64,000 nucleotides of DNA, taken from positions 496,001 to 560,000 of the forward strand of contig NZ_JAFEWC010000002.1 in assembly GCF_017355875.1 (NCBI RefSeq), written 5' to 3'. The notes under the pieces are model-generated. The model made no database searches. It had not been told where the DNA came from and saw only the letters and a list, made by a program, of their open reading frames with translations. Both the position numbers and the translations under genes were made by a program. How positions within the stretch are numbered: the stretch's first letter is position 1; each line of letters starts with the position of its first letter. Shown in pieces: positions 52,671-60,295 of this stretch. The DNA is from Aridibaculum aurantiacum. Its GTDB lineage: Bacteria > Bacteroidota > Bacteroidia > Chitinophagales > Chitinophagaceae.

Positions 52671-54539
52671 ATGGAGAAGTTTATTGTTTCAGCTAGAAAA
52701 TACAGGCCCCAGAATTTCAACACGGTTGTTGGTCAAAGTCATATAACTACCACACTTAAAAATGCTATACGCAACGAGCAACTGGCTCACGCATTTCTAT
52801 TTTGTGGACCTCGTGGTGTGGGTAAAACAACCTGTGCTCGTATTCTTGCTAAAACCATCAACTGCGAAAACCTGCAAGCCGATGGCGAAGCATGTAACAC
52901 ATGTAACAGCTGTAAAAGCTTCAATGATGGGGCTTCGCTCAACATACACGAGCTGGATGCTGCCAGCAACAACTCAGTAGATGATATTCGGGCGTTGGTA
53001 GAGCAGGTGCGCTTTGCGCCACAGGCAGGAAAATACAAGGTGTACATTGTGGATGAGGTTCACATGCTCAGCTCAAGTGCCTTCAATGCTTTTCTGAAAA
53101 CGCTGGAAGAACCGCCATCCTATGCCATTTTCATTCTGGCTACTACCGAAAAACATAAGATACTTCCTACAATTCTTAGCCGTTGCCAGATTTTTGATTT
53201 CAAACGCATCACCAACAACGATACGGTAGAGCACCTGCAGGATATCATTAAAAAAGAAGAGATACAGGCAGAGAAAGCAGCTTTGCAGGTGATTGCCCAG
53301 AAGAGTGAAGGCTGTATGCGGGATTCATTGAGTATCCTCGATAAGATCGTCAGCTTTACCAATGGCAGCGTCACCTACCAGAACACGCTGGAGCACCTGA
53401 ACATTCTTGATCACGATTATTATTTCAAACTACTGGATACGCAGCTAAACCAGGATATGGCTGGCGCTATGCTCCTTTACGACGAGATAAACCGTAAAGG
53501 TTTTGAAGGCGACCTTGTTCTAAATGGTTATGCTGAGTTCATTCGTAATATCCTGGTTTCGCAAAATCCTAAAGCAGCTTCACTACTTGACGTGGTAGAA
53601 GGACTGGAGGAAAAATACCAACAGACTGCAAAGCGCGTTTCGCCTGCATTCCTGGTAGGTGCACTCAATATTTTAAATGAAGCAGAGATCAACTACAAAA
53701 TGAGCCGTAACAAACGCCTTCATGTAGAGATGACGCTCATAAAATTGAGTTTCCTGCAGCAGGCTATTTCACTTACTTACGATAGTGAGACCGGCGCGGT
53801 GGTAAAAAAAAAGAGGGTTAACGGTCCGGTAGCGCTCAAGTTTGAGCCAATAAGGTCTCTGCAAATAAAGCCGGGAGCAGCTCCTGTTCCTACGCCTGCA
53901 CCAGCTTCCCCGCCTGCAGCCAAACTTTATATTCAAACGCAGCCAGCAGCAAACCAACTTGCCGAACCAGCACCAAAACCAGCAATGCCTGCTGTGGCTA
54001 CTGCCAGTGCAACCGCTGTGGCGGCAGAAATTGCGGAAGTAGCCGTGGCTGAACGGCCAGTGCCACCTCCGCCTGCAGCCGGAGGTAAGAAATCTTTGTT
54101 GCAGAATATCCGCGACAAACATTTAGGAGCAAAAGGTAACATACAGGTAAAGCAGGCAATTGATCTTTGCGATGAAAAACTGCAGGAAGCATGGCAGATA
54201 TATGTAGAACGACTGAAGCAGCAGCTGAAACACTCAGTGGTAACTGTTTTCAATATTGCTCGCCTGGAGTGTGTAAACGAGAGCCATTTCTCTATCACTG
54301 TTTCTACATCCCTGGAACAAAAATTCATTGACGGAGAAAAACTGGACCTGCTGGAACACCTCAAGTCGTTTTTCAACAACCGGAATATTGGCTACCAGGT
54401 AATAGTGCAGGAAGTGCCGCAGGAAAAAAGGGAAGTGGAGGTAAATCTTACCACCCGTGAAAAATATAATGTGTTGATTGAGCAGTATCCACTGATAAAA
54501 GAACTGCGTGACCGGTTAAAACTTGAGTTGGATTATTGA
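52671..54539 (+). CDS. dnaX: DNA polymerase III subunit gamma/tau
   Basis: Clamp-loader ATPase that assembles the beta clamp at replication forks. The start is set at the ATG at 52671 (MEKFIVSARKYRPQNF), giving 622 residues; the longer frame upstream is unrelated in character. It has Walker A FCGPRGVGKT, a zinc module with Cys in INCENLQADGEACNTCNSCK, Walker B YIVDEVHMLSSSAFNAFLKTLEEPP (DExH), then a helical lid and a Pro/Ala-rich linker (about 405-500), followed by a tau-like C-terminal region that normally meets the polymerase alpha subunit. No gamma-frameshift slippery site was searched for exhaustively; the AAAAAAA-AG run near 53807 is a place to check. Confidence 0.97.
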   Translation: MEKFIVSARKYRPQNFNTVVGQSHITTTLKNAIRNEQLAHAFLFCGPRGVGKTTCARILAKTINCENLQADGEACNTCNSCKSFNDGASLNIHELDAASNNSVDDIRALVEQVRFAPQAGKYKVYIVDEVHMLSSSAFNAFLKTLEEPPSYAIFILATTEKHKILPTILSRCQIFDFKRITNNDTVEHLQDIIKKEEIQAEKAALQVIAQKSEGCMRDSLSILDKIVSFTNGSVTYQNTLEHLNILDHDYYFKLLDTQLNQDMAGAMLLYDEINRKGFEGDLVLNGYAEFIRNILVSQNPKAASLLDVVEGLEEKYQQTAKRVSPAFLVGALNILNEAEINYKMSRNKRLHVEMTLIKLSFLQQAISLTYDSETGAVVKKKRVNGPVALKFEPIRSLQIKPGAAPVPTPAPASPPAAKLYIQTQPAANQLAEPAPKPAMPAVATASATAVAAEIAEVAVAERPVPPPPAAGGKKSLLQNIRDKHLGAKGNIQVKQAIDLCDEKLQEAWQIYVERLKQQLKHSVVTVFNIARLECVNESHFSITVSTSLEQKFIDGEKLDLLEHLKSFFNNRNIGYQVIVQEVPQEKREVEVNLTTREKYNVLIEQYPLIKELRDRLKLELDY

Positions 54540-54557
54540 TCAACAAAAACAGGAAAA

Positions 54558-54584
54558 GAAGAGCGCACACGATTGCGCTTTTTT
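54558..54584 (+). terminator. Rho-independent terminator of dnaX
   Basis: Six-bp AGCGCA / TGCGCT stem with a 6-nt loop, followed by TTTTTT. Confidence 0.8.
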
Positions 54585-54668
54585 CATGTGCGATTACATA
54601 GTAGAATTTTTCTGGGCTGCCTTGCCCTTACATCATTTTCATGTAATTTCACCGCCTAAAATTCATAC

Positions 54669-54699
54669 GCACAATACTTTAAACCAACTGCTATTGTGC
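54669..54699. promoter_or_regulatory. Inverted repeat upstream of pdhC
   Basis: GCACAATA (54669-54676) and TATTGTGC (54692-54699), an exact 8-bp pair separated by 15 nt, ending 14 nt before the start codon. It could be an operator for a dimeric regulator or a 5'-UTR hairpin that shields the start. Confidence 0.4.
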
Positions 54700-54712
54700 A
54701 CAAAACATACGT

Positions 54713-56428
54713 ATGGCAGAAGTGATTTTAATGCCCCGGCTAAGCGATACCATGACAGAGGGTGTAATAGCTGCATGGCACAAGAACGTAGGAGACCAGG
54801 TAAAGAAAGGTGATCTTCTTGCAGAAATAGAAACAGATAAAGCCACCATGGAACTGGAAAGTTACCAGCAGGGCGTGCTGCTACACCGCGGCGCTACCGA
54901 TGGCGAAAAACTACAGGTAAACGATCTACTTGCAATTATTGGTAAAGAAGGCGAAGATGTGTCTGCATTGGTAGCACAACACGCTGGCGGTGCCTCTGCC
55001 GAAGCGCCTGCGCAGGAAGCGCCTGCACAAGCTCAAGCTCCTGCACAGGAACAAAAGCAAGAAGCAGCTCCTGCACCTCAGCCTCAACAAGAAAGTCAAT
55101 CTTCTTCTATAGACATTTCTAAAATGGAAGAAGTGGTGCTGATGCCACGCCTTAGCGATACTATGACTGAGGGCGTAATTGCTACCTGGCAAAAGAAGGT
55201 AGGAGAGCAGGTGAAGAAAGGTGATGTACTTGCTGAGATAGAAACAGATAAGGCCACCATGGAATTGGAGAGTTACAAAGACGGTGTGCTCTTGTACCAG
55301 GGTGCTAACGAAGGAGATAAAATAGCAGTAAATGATCTGCTTTGTATTATAGGTAAGGAAGGAATGGATATAGATGCCATAGTAACTGCTGCCAAAGGTG
55401 GAGGTGCTGCTAGCGGAGGAAACGAAGCTCCGCAAGAGCAGGCGCAACCACAGCCACAGGCTTCGAGCCAGGCAGCGCCAGCAGCGCAGCCACAGCAGGA
55501 AGTGGTGAATGAAGGACGTATCATTGCTTCTCCACTTGCTAAAAAACTTGCTGAAGAAAAAGGTGTAGACCTGCGTTATGTAAAAGGTAGCGGCGACAAC
55601 GGCCGTATTGTAAAGCAGGATGTAGACGCATACCAACCATCGCAGCAGCAAGCTGCCAAGCCACAGCAGGCTGCCGAAGCTCCAAAAGCTGAAGCACCTA
55701 AGGCTGAAGCGCCTAAACCAGCAGCACCAAAAGCAGCTGCAGGCATGGAGAGCTACGACGAAGTACCGGTCTCGCAAATGCGTAAAACCATTGCACGTCG
55801 CTTAGCAGAAAGTAAATTCTCTGCTCCGCATTTCTACCTTACTATGTCTATTGATATGGATAAAGCTGTAGAGATAAGGGGTAAGCTTAACGAGATATCT
55901 AAGGTGAAGATCAGCTTCAACGATATGGTACTGAAAGCAGTAGCCGTTTCTCTGAAGCAGCATCCAAAAGTAAATAGCAGCTGGCTGGGTGATAAGATCC
56001 GTTACAATCATCACGTGAACATAGGTGTAGCAGTAGCCGTAGATGAAGGCCTGCTGGTACCTGTAGTGCGAAATGCTGATATGAAAGGATTAAGTGCCAT
56101 AGCAGCAGAAGTAAAAGAATACGCTCAGAAAGCAAAAGATAAAAAGTTGCAACCTTCAGATTGGGAAGGCAGCACCTTTACCATTAGCAACCTTGGTATG
56201 TTTGGTATAGACGAATTCACTGCTATCATCAATCCACCAGATGCATGTATACTGGCAGTAGGCGGTATATCTAAAGTGCCTGTTGTAAAGAATGGTGCAG
56301 TTGTTCCAGGAAATGTAATGAAGGTAACCTTGAGCTGCGATCACCGTGTAGTAGATGGTGCATCAGGAGCTGCATTCCTTCAAACACTGAAGTCGCTATT
56401 GGAAGAACCAATGATGATGATGGTGTAG
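54713..56428 (+). CDS. pdhC: Dihydrolipoamide acetyltransferase, E2 of pyruvate dehydrogenase, two lipoyl domains
   Basis: Core E2 enzyme of the pyruvate dehydrogenase complex, transferring acetyl groups to CoA. 571 residues: two lipoyl domains (about 2-78 and 140-220) with lipoylated lysines in EIETDKATMELESY (both copies), Ala/Pro/Gln-rich swinging linkers, an E3-binding domain (IIASPLAKKLAEEKGVDLRYVKGSG), another Ala/Pro linker and the catalytic domain ending near DHRVVDGASGAAFLQ (catalytic His). E1 and E3 genes are not adjacent. A related 2-oxoacid E2 is the alternative, but the duplicated lipoyl domain favours pyruvate dehydrogenase. Terminator follows. Confidence 0.95.
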   Translation: MAEVILMPRLSDTMTEGVIAAWHKNVGDQVKKGDLLAEIETDKATMELESYQQGVLLHRGATDGEKLQVNDLLAIIGKEGEDVSALVAQHAGGASAEAPAQEAPAQAQAPAQEQKQEAAPAPQPQQESQSSSIDISKMEEVVLMPRLSDTMTEGVIATWQKKVGEQVKKGDVLAEIETDKATMELESYKDGVLLYQGANEGDKIAVNDLLCIIGKEGMDIDAIVTAAKGGGAASGGNEAPQEQAQPQPQASSQAAPAAQPQQEVVNEGRIIASPLAKKLAEEKGVDLRYVKGSGDNGRIVKQDVDAYQPSQQQAAKPQQAAEAPKAEAPKAEAPKPAAPKAAAGMESYDEVPVSQMRKTIARRLAESKFSAPHFYLTMSIDMDKAVEIRGKLNEISKVKISFNDMVLKAVAVSLKQHPKVNSSWLGDKIRYNHHVNIGVAVAVDEGLLVPVVRNADMKGLSAIAAEVKEYAQKAKDKKLQPSDWEGSTFTISNLGMFGIDEFTAIINPPDACILAVGGISKVPVVKNGAVVPGNVMKVTLSCDHRVVDGASGAAFLQTLKSLLEEPMMMMV

Positions 56429-56452
56429 AACCATATCTTTTAAATAATAAGG

Positions 56453-56479
56453 AAAGGCTGTCCAATGGACGGCCTTTTT
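56453..56479 (+). terminator. Terminator of pdhC
   Basis: 11-position stem AAAGGCTGTCC / GGACGGCCTTT (one G-U), 3-nt loop, then TT-C-TTT. Confidence 0.85.
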
Positions 56480-56505
56480 CTTTGTTACCAGCAAAGTGGC
56501 AGGTA

Positions 56506-56537
56506 TAAAAAAAGCAGCTTCAGGTTTGAAGCCGCTT
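56506..56537 (-). terminator. Terminator of the CsgG-like gene
   Basis: On the minus strand a 10-position stem AGCGGCTTCA / TGAAGCTGCT (one G-T), 4-nt loop, then TTTTTTTATA. Confidence 0.85.
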
Positions 56538-56563
56538 CTTCAGTTGATAAATCTATATCTTCT

Positions 56564-57211
56564 TTATTTCTCGTAAGGGAAGTTGCGTGCTACTTTACGC
56601 ATCATTCTCTCCATTACCTGGTTGGCAGAACCCAACACATCTTCATTCATTTCTTTATAAAAACGCCATAGAAGTTCGCCATCTTTCCCGTTATAGATCT
56701 GCATGGTAAGAGATCCGCTGGCTGTTTTACCCCAACCTGCACCTAATAAAACAGTCTTGGCTATAGCACCTGCCTCACTTCCTGTTTTCTCGTAAGCATA
56801 GTTGCATTTTATTACAGCGTCTACACCCAAAGCCTCGCACAATGAATCCTGTGTTACTTCATGGATCCTGTCAAACAATCCTTTTGAGCGAAGAATTGTA
56901 TTGGTGCGATCCACATCCTGGAAATTCACCGTATAATTCTCAGACTTACGCAGCAGGTACGTATACATGCCTTGCTGCAGTTGTGTAGATAGTGCTTTTT
57001 CATCCGCCTTATTTCCTTCAGCGTCAAAATTTTTCGGCATCCGCTTATAAGAGATGGTAGCGTTGAAAGGTAGAATAGCCACCTTTTTGTGTTTTAAGAT
57101 CTCTGTCTTCATCTGAGGTGAAGAGAAAACTTGTTTGGCAGTTTCAAACTGTGCACTCGAGGTGAGTTGCACGAAGACCAGGGCCAGGCCCATAAGCAAT
57201 TTGGTGTACAT
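56564..57211 (-). CDS. Periplasmic CsgG/HfaB-like domain protein of unknown function
   Basis: 215 residues from the ATG at 57211, where a signal peptide begins (MYTKLLMGLALVFVQLTSSAQ); the longer frame upstream is unlikely. The pattern KKVAILPFNATISY, then ALSTQLQQGMYTYLL, LGVDAVIKCNYAYEK and SGSLTMQIYNGKDGELLWRFYKEM is that of CsgG/GNA1162-like proteins that assemble as peptide-secretion or envelope ring components, but CsgG's membrane-hairpin region is not evident. Its promoter region is shared with the divergent GbsR-like regulator, including the first operator, so common control is possible. Confidence 0.65.
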   Translation of the reverse strand: MYTKLLMGLALVFVQLTSSAQFETAKQVFSSPQMKTEILKHKKVAILPFNATISYKRMPKNFDAEGNKADEKALSTQLQQGMYTYLLRKSENYTVNFQDVDRTNTILRSKGLFDRIHEVTQDSLCEALGVDAVIKCNYAYEKTGSEAGAIAKTVLLGAGWGKTASGSLTMQIYNGKDGELLWRFYKEMNEDVLGSANQVMERMMRKVARNFPYEK

Positions 57212-57347
57212 GGTGTTGATTTTTTTACAAATAAAACAAGCATTATTGGAAGCAAAAAGCACACAATCAAAAACCACATACAAATCACATCTTACAATCT
57301 GCCTGGGGTAAAGAGAGATAAACAAACAAATTTTTTACCGGAAAATA

Positions 57348-57371
57348 AACTTTCAATAAATTTTGAAAGTT
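57348..57371. promoter_or_regulatory. GbsR/MarR operator 1 (upstream of the regulator)
   Basis: Perfect 9-bp arms AACTTTCAA (57348-57356) and TTGAAAGTT (57363-57371) around a 6-nt centre. Its core ACTTTCAATAAATTTTGAAA (57349-57368) recurs exactly, inverted, at 57956-57975. It covers the TTTG at 57362-57365 that would be the -33 element of the regulator's own promoter, so binding should repress the regulator. Confidence 0.75.
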
Positions 57372-57383
57372 GAATAAGTTCTT

Positions 57384-57391
57384 TATCTTTG
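57384..57391 (+). promoter_or_regulatory. Promoter -7 element of the GbsR-like gene
   Basis: TATCTTTG matches TAnnTTTG exactly; TTTG at 57362-57365 lies 18 bp upstream, in the expected -33 position. The element ends 4 bp before the start codon, implying a transcript with almost no leader. Confidence 0.65.
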
Positions 57392-57395
57392 ACTT

Positions 57396-57902
57396 ATGAA
57401 TTTACCAGAAGCAAAAGCACAATTCATACAAAGCTGGGGCGTACTTGGCAGCCAATGGGGGATCAATAGAACCATGGCTCAAATTCATGCTTTGCTGCTG
57501 GTTTCAGCTAAGCCACTGAGCACAGAAGAGATTATGGAGCAACTGAGTGTTAGCCGGGGAAACACCAACATGAACGTGCGTGAGCTGATAGACTGGGACC
57601 TGGTGCATAAGGTGATCACTCCTGGTGAGCGAAAAGAATTTTTTGAAGCTGAGAAAGACATATGGAAAGTGGCCACCTTGATTATGTACCAGCGTAAAAA
57701 ACGCGAACTGGACCCAATGGTGAAAACGCTAAACCAATTAAGTAATATAGAAGGAGAAGAGAATGATGCAGATGTGAAAGCTTTTACCGAAACTGTAGGA
57801 AACATTAAAAAGTTTGCAGGGCAAGCAGAAAAAACCCTGGATACAATTATCAAAGCTGAAGAGAATTGGTTTTGGGGTAGTTTCTTGAAATTGTTCAGGT
57901 AG
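57396..57902 (+). CDS. GbsR/MarR-family transcriptional regulator
   Basis: 168-residue winged-helix repressor of the GbsR branch of MarR regulators. The N-terminus (NLPEAKAQFIQSWGVLGSQWGINRTMAQIHALLLVSAKPLSTEEIMEQLSVSRGNTNMNVRELIDWDLVHKV) is the diagnostic GbsR helix-turn-helix pattern. A helical dimerisation/effector region follows (about 95-168), with a coiled C-terminus. It has its own operator and promoter, and an identical operator precedes the three-gene cassette downstream, so it probably controls itself and that cassette. The effector is unknown. It is closed by a terminator before the second operator. Confidence 0.9.
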   Translation: MNLPEAKAQFIQSWGVLGSQWGINRTMAQIHALLLVSAKPLSTEEIMEQLSVSRGNTNMNVRELIDWDLVHKVITPGERKEFFEAEKDIWKVATLIMYQRKKRELDPMVKTLNQLSNIEGEENDADVKAFTETVGNIKKFAGQAEKTLDTIIKAEENWFWGSFLKLFR

Positions 57903-57922
57903 AAAAGCTTGAGATAATCTCT

Positions 57923-57945
57923 AGCCGCTTTTGCGGCTTTTATTT
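57923..57945 (+). terminator. Terminator of the GbsR-like gene
   Basis: AGCCGC / GCGGCT stem with a TTTT loop and a T-rich tail (TTTATTTC). It separates the regulator transcript from the downstream cassette. Confidence 0.75.
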
Positions 57946-57955
57946 CTGAAATATG

Positions 57956-57975
57956 TTTCAAAATTTATTGAAAGT
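57956..57975. promoter_or_regulatory. GbsR/MarR operator 2 (upstream of the membrane cassette)
   Basis: The minus strand reads ACTTTCAATAAATTTTGAAA, identical to operator 1 over all 20 bases. It is centred 38 nt before the start of the first cassette gene and lies after the regulator's terminator, so it should control a separate cassette promoter. Confidence 0.75.
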
Positions 57976-58003
57976 ATAATAATATAAATCAAAACCAAAG
58001 ATC

Positions 58004-58375
58004 ATGAATTACACAATTCTTACCTACGCATTGTATCTCGTCCTTACTATTAGCCTTACCATTTGGGTGGCACGTACACTTTTCCGGAACGGCCATGTGT
58101 TCCTGCTTGAAATATTTCATGGAAATGCTGAAATAGCAAAAAGCGTAAACAACCTGCTGCTGGTCGGCTTCTACCTCATTAACCTTGGTTATGCAGTATA
58201 CACATTGAATGTAGACACTGTAGTAACTGGGGTAGAAGATCTGATTGAGACTTTAAGCCTGAAAGTTGGCTTGATCATCCTCATCCTTGGCGGCATGCAC
58301 TTCTTCAATCTCTACATCTTTTTCAAGCTGCGCAAAAAAGCCCAACTGGAAAGGAAACTTAATCCTGTTTTTTAA
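58004..58375 (+). CDS. Small membrane protein, first gene of the GbsR-linked cassette
   Basis: 123 residues with three hydrophobic segments (about 5-25, 45-70 and 90-110) and a basic C-terminus (RKKAQLERKLNPVF). The segment GNAEIAKSVNNLLLVGFYLINLGYAVYTL is conserved-looking, but I do not recognise a family with a known role. The next gene starts 12 bp downstream. The gene follows operator 2, so it should respond to the regulator. Confidence 0.7.
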   Translation: MNYTILTYALYLVLTISLTIWVARTLFRNGHVFLLEIFHGNAEIAKSVNNLLLVGFYLINLGYAVYTLNVDTVVTGVEDLIETLSLKVGLIILILGGMHFFNLYIFFKLRKKAQLERKLNPVF

Positions 58376-58387
58376 TTCCTAAAAACG

Positions 58388-58765
58388 ATGATCATGAAAA
58401 AGATCAAACAGATAGACATGATCGTTCAGCTTGTACTGGTAGTTGCCTTCGCTATGGCTGCCTTACTGGATAAAGGAAAAACGATCATCATCGGGTACTT
58501 TATAGTTGGAAGCTGGCAGCTGGCGAGTATGTTGGTACACCATGTAAAGGATTGGCACATGCATAAGAAGAGCAGGCAGATCTACCACGGCATTTCTTAC
58601 TTGTCGGTCTTTATGCTGGCACTAGCCACTGTTTCTCATGGACCAATTCAAAATGTGTTTTGGATATTGCTGCTTGCTGCCCCTGTAATGGCTGTTTACT
58701 ATTTGCTGCTATGTGTGCACGAAATAGTTACCGCTGAAAAACGTCCTTCTGAAATCATCATCTAA
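58388..58765 (+). CDS. Small membrane protein, second gene of the cassette
   Basis: 125 residues with four hydrophobic segments; an in-frame alternative ATG lies at 58394. Loops hold histidine-rich runs (LVHHVKDWHMHKKSRQIYHGISYLS) that could bind a metal or just be loop chemistry. It ends EKRPSEIII. No family recognised. The gaps on both sides are 12 and 10 bp, so the three genes form one transcript. Confidence 0.7.
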   Translation: MIMKKIKQIDMIVQLVLVVAFAMAALLDKGKTIIIGYFIVGSWQLASMLVHHVKDWHMHKKSRQIYHGISYLSVFMLALATVSHGPIQNVFWILLLAAPVMAVYYLLLCVHEIVTAEKRPSEIII

Positions 58766-58775
58766 AACCAATCAT

Positions 58776-59744
58776 ATGAGACCTAAAATAGTTATAGCCG
58801 GGGGAACCGGTTTTATAGGCCGCTACTTGGCCAAATGGTACGCCCCAACGCACGAGGTGGTAATACTGAGCCGGCAGCAGCCGGCAGCTGGTAATAATGC
58901 ATTTCAAGAATTTACTGTAAGGGAGAATATGCGCCTGGTACAATGGGATGGAAAATCTGCAGGTGAATGGGTAAAAGAATTGGACGGAGCTGAAATGGTC
59001 ATCAACCTTGCAGGTAAAAGCGTGAATTGCCGGTATACGAAGAAGAATAAACAAGAAATCTTTGACAGCAGAACCAACGCTTCTAAGGCCATAGCACAAG
59101 CTATAAGAGAAGTTGTAACGCCGCCAAAGCTGTGGGTTAATGCTGCATCTGCTACTATTTATCGCCATGCTACTGACCGGCCACAGGATGAATTTACTGG
59201 TGAAATGCACAACGACTTTAGCGTGCAGGTGTGTAAGCTTTGGGAGAAGACATTTTTTGAAGAGCGTACACCATTTACCCGCAAAGTAGCTTTAAGAATG
59301 GCCATCACGTTAGGTCCTGGCGGTGTAATGGTTCCTTTTCTCAACCTTGTAAAGTTTGGCCTTGGCGGCAGGCAGGGAAGCGGCAGCCAAATGTTTAGCT
59401 GGGTACATATAGATGATGTGTGCCGGGTGATAGATTTTGTAAAACAGCACGATGAACTGGAAGGCGTTTTCAATGTAGCTGCACCGGGTGCTGTTACCAA
59501 TGCTGAATTTATGCGGTTGCTTCGGCAGGTTACAGGGCACAAGATCGGCCTGCCTGCTTACGAGTGGATGCTGAAGGTTGGAGCCATATTCATTGGTACA
59601 GAAACAGAACTTATCTTAAAAAGCAGGTGGGTAAAACCATCTAGGCTTACTAATGAAGGCTTCACCTTTCGCTACCCTGGGTTGCAGCAGGCAATGGAGG
59701 CAATCATCAGGCAGTTGCCCCGTAAACAGTACCACCTGTTTTAA
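58776..59744 (+). CDS. TIGR01777-family epimerase, third gene of the cassette
   Basis: 322-residue NAD(P)-dependent epimerase-like protein with Gly-rich GGTGFIGRYLA (residues 9-19), a YfcH-type mid-region ASATIYRHATDRPQDEFTGE, SWVHIDDVCRVI, and a C-terminal DUF1731 segment (GLPAYEWMLKVGAIFIGTETELILKSRWVKP). It is the second family member in the window, but the setting differs: here it is the last gene behind two small membrane proteins and the GbsR-linked operator. The substrate is unknown. Confidence 0.9.
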   Translation: MRPKIVIAGGTGFIGRYLAKWYAPTHEVVILSRQQPAAGNNAFQEFTVRENMRLVQWDGKSAGEWVKELDGAEMVINLAGKSVNCRYTKKNKQEIFDSRTNASKAIAQAIREVVTPPKLWVNAASATIYRHATDRPQDEFTGEMHNDFSVQVCKLWEKTFFEERTPFTRKVALRMAITLGPGGVMVPFLNLVKFGLGGRQGSGSQMFSWVHIDDVCRVIDFVKQHDELEGVFNVAAPGAVTNAEFMRLLRQVTGHKIGLPAYEWMLKVGAIFIGTETELILKSRWVKPSRLTNEGFTFRYPGLQQAMEAIIRQLPRKQYHLF

Positions 59745-59789
59745 AACTGCTGGTGTAATTGTTGTACTTTTTCACGATAAAAACAAGGA

Positions 59790-60155
59790 ATGATGGGAAA
59801 GAAAACTTTAGTATTAGGCGCATCAGACAATCCATCGAGGTATAGCTATATATGTATAAACAAGCTGCGTGCTTACCAGCACCCGGTGGTGGCGGTGGGC
59901 CGTAAAGAGGGAGCAGTAGCAGGCATTGACATACAAAAAGGACTTCCTGAAGAAGAAGATATAGATACTATCACTCTGTATCTGAATCCTACTAACCAAC
60001 TTCCTTATTATGATTATATCCTGGGGCTGCAGCCAAAGAGGATCATCTTCAACCCAGGTACAGAAAACGATGAACTGTACGAACTGGCAAAGAAGAAAGG
60101 AATAAAACCTGTTGAGGCATGTACGTTGGTGATGCTCAGTACCGGTCAATATTAA
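59790..60155 (+). CDS. CoA-binding-domain protein
   Basis: 121-residue single-domain protein of the CoA_binding_2 (YccU-like) type: KKTLVLGASDNPSRYSYICINKLRAYQHPVVAVGRKEGAVAG near the N-terminus and KGLPEEEDIDTITLYLNPTNQLPYYDYIL, ending HxE-type VEACTLVMLSTGQY. The Rossmann-like fold binds CoA in relatives; the role is unknown. An in-frame ATG one codon later is an equal alternative start. It lies 45 bp after the TIGR01777 gene and may be read through. Confidence 0.85.
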   Translation: MMGKKTLVLGASDNPSRYSYICINKLRAYQHPVVAVGRKEGAVAGIDIQKGLPEEEDIDTITLYLNPTNQLPYYDYILGLQPKRIIFNPGTENDELYELAKKKGIKPVEACTLVMLSTGQY

Positions 60156-60216
60156 TTAGGACTACTTGTTATTATTTATCGTGCACACTTTCAGCCGTTT
60201 ACTTGCGCACGTAAGT

Positions 60217-60233
60217 ATTTATTAGTAATAAAT
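60217..60233. repeat. AT-rich perfect palindrome
   Basis: ATTTATTA and TAATAAAT around a central G (17 bp), followed by TTTTT. It sits in the 140-bp gap between the CoA-binding and YkuK-like genes. It may be an operator or a weak terminator; AT content makes chance plausible. Confidence 0.35.
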
Positions 60234-60295
60234 TTTTAATACCTGCTGCCACTTCTCCTTAGAAATAATGGGTATATTACAGAAACCTATTACAT

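Noticed and set aside
53800-53815. A-rich run in dnaX as a programmed frameshift site that would make a short gamma product
   Set aside because: The run (GTAAAAAAAAAGAGG-type) is suggestive, but no defined slippery heptamer plus pseudoknot could be confirmed by eye, so no separate product is called.
56402-56560. Possible small gene between pdhC and the CsgG-like gene
   Set aside because: The region is filled by two terminator hairpins facing opposite ways; short open frames there are shadows.
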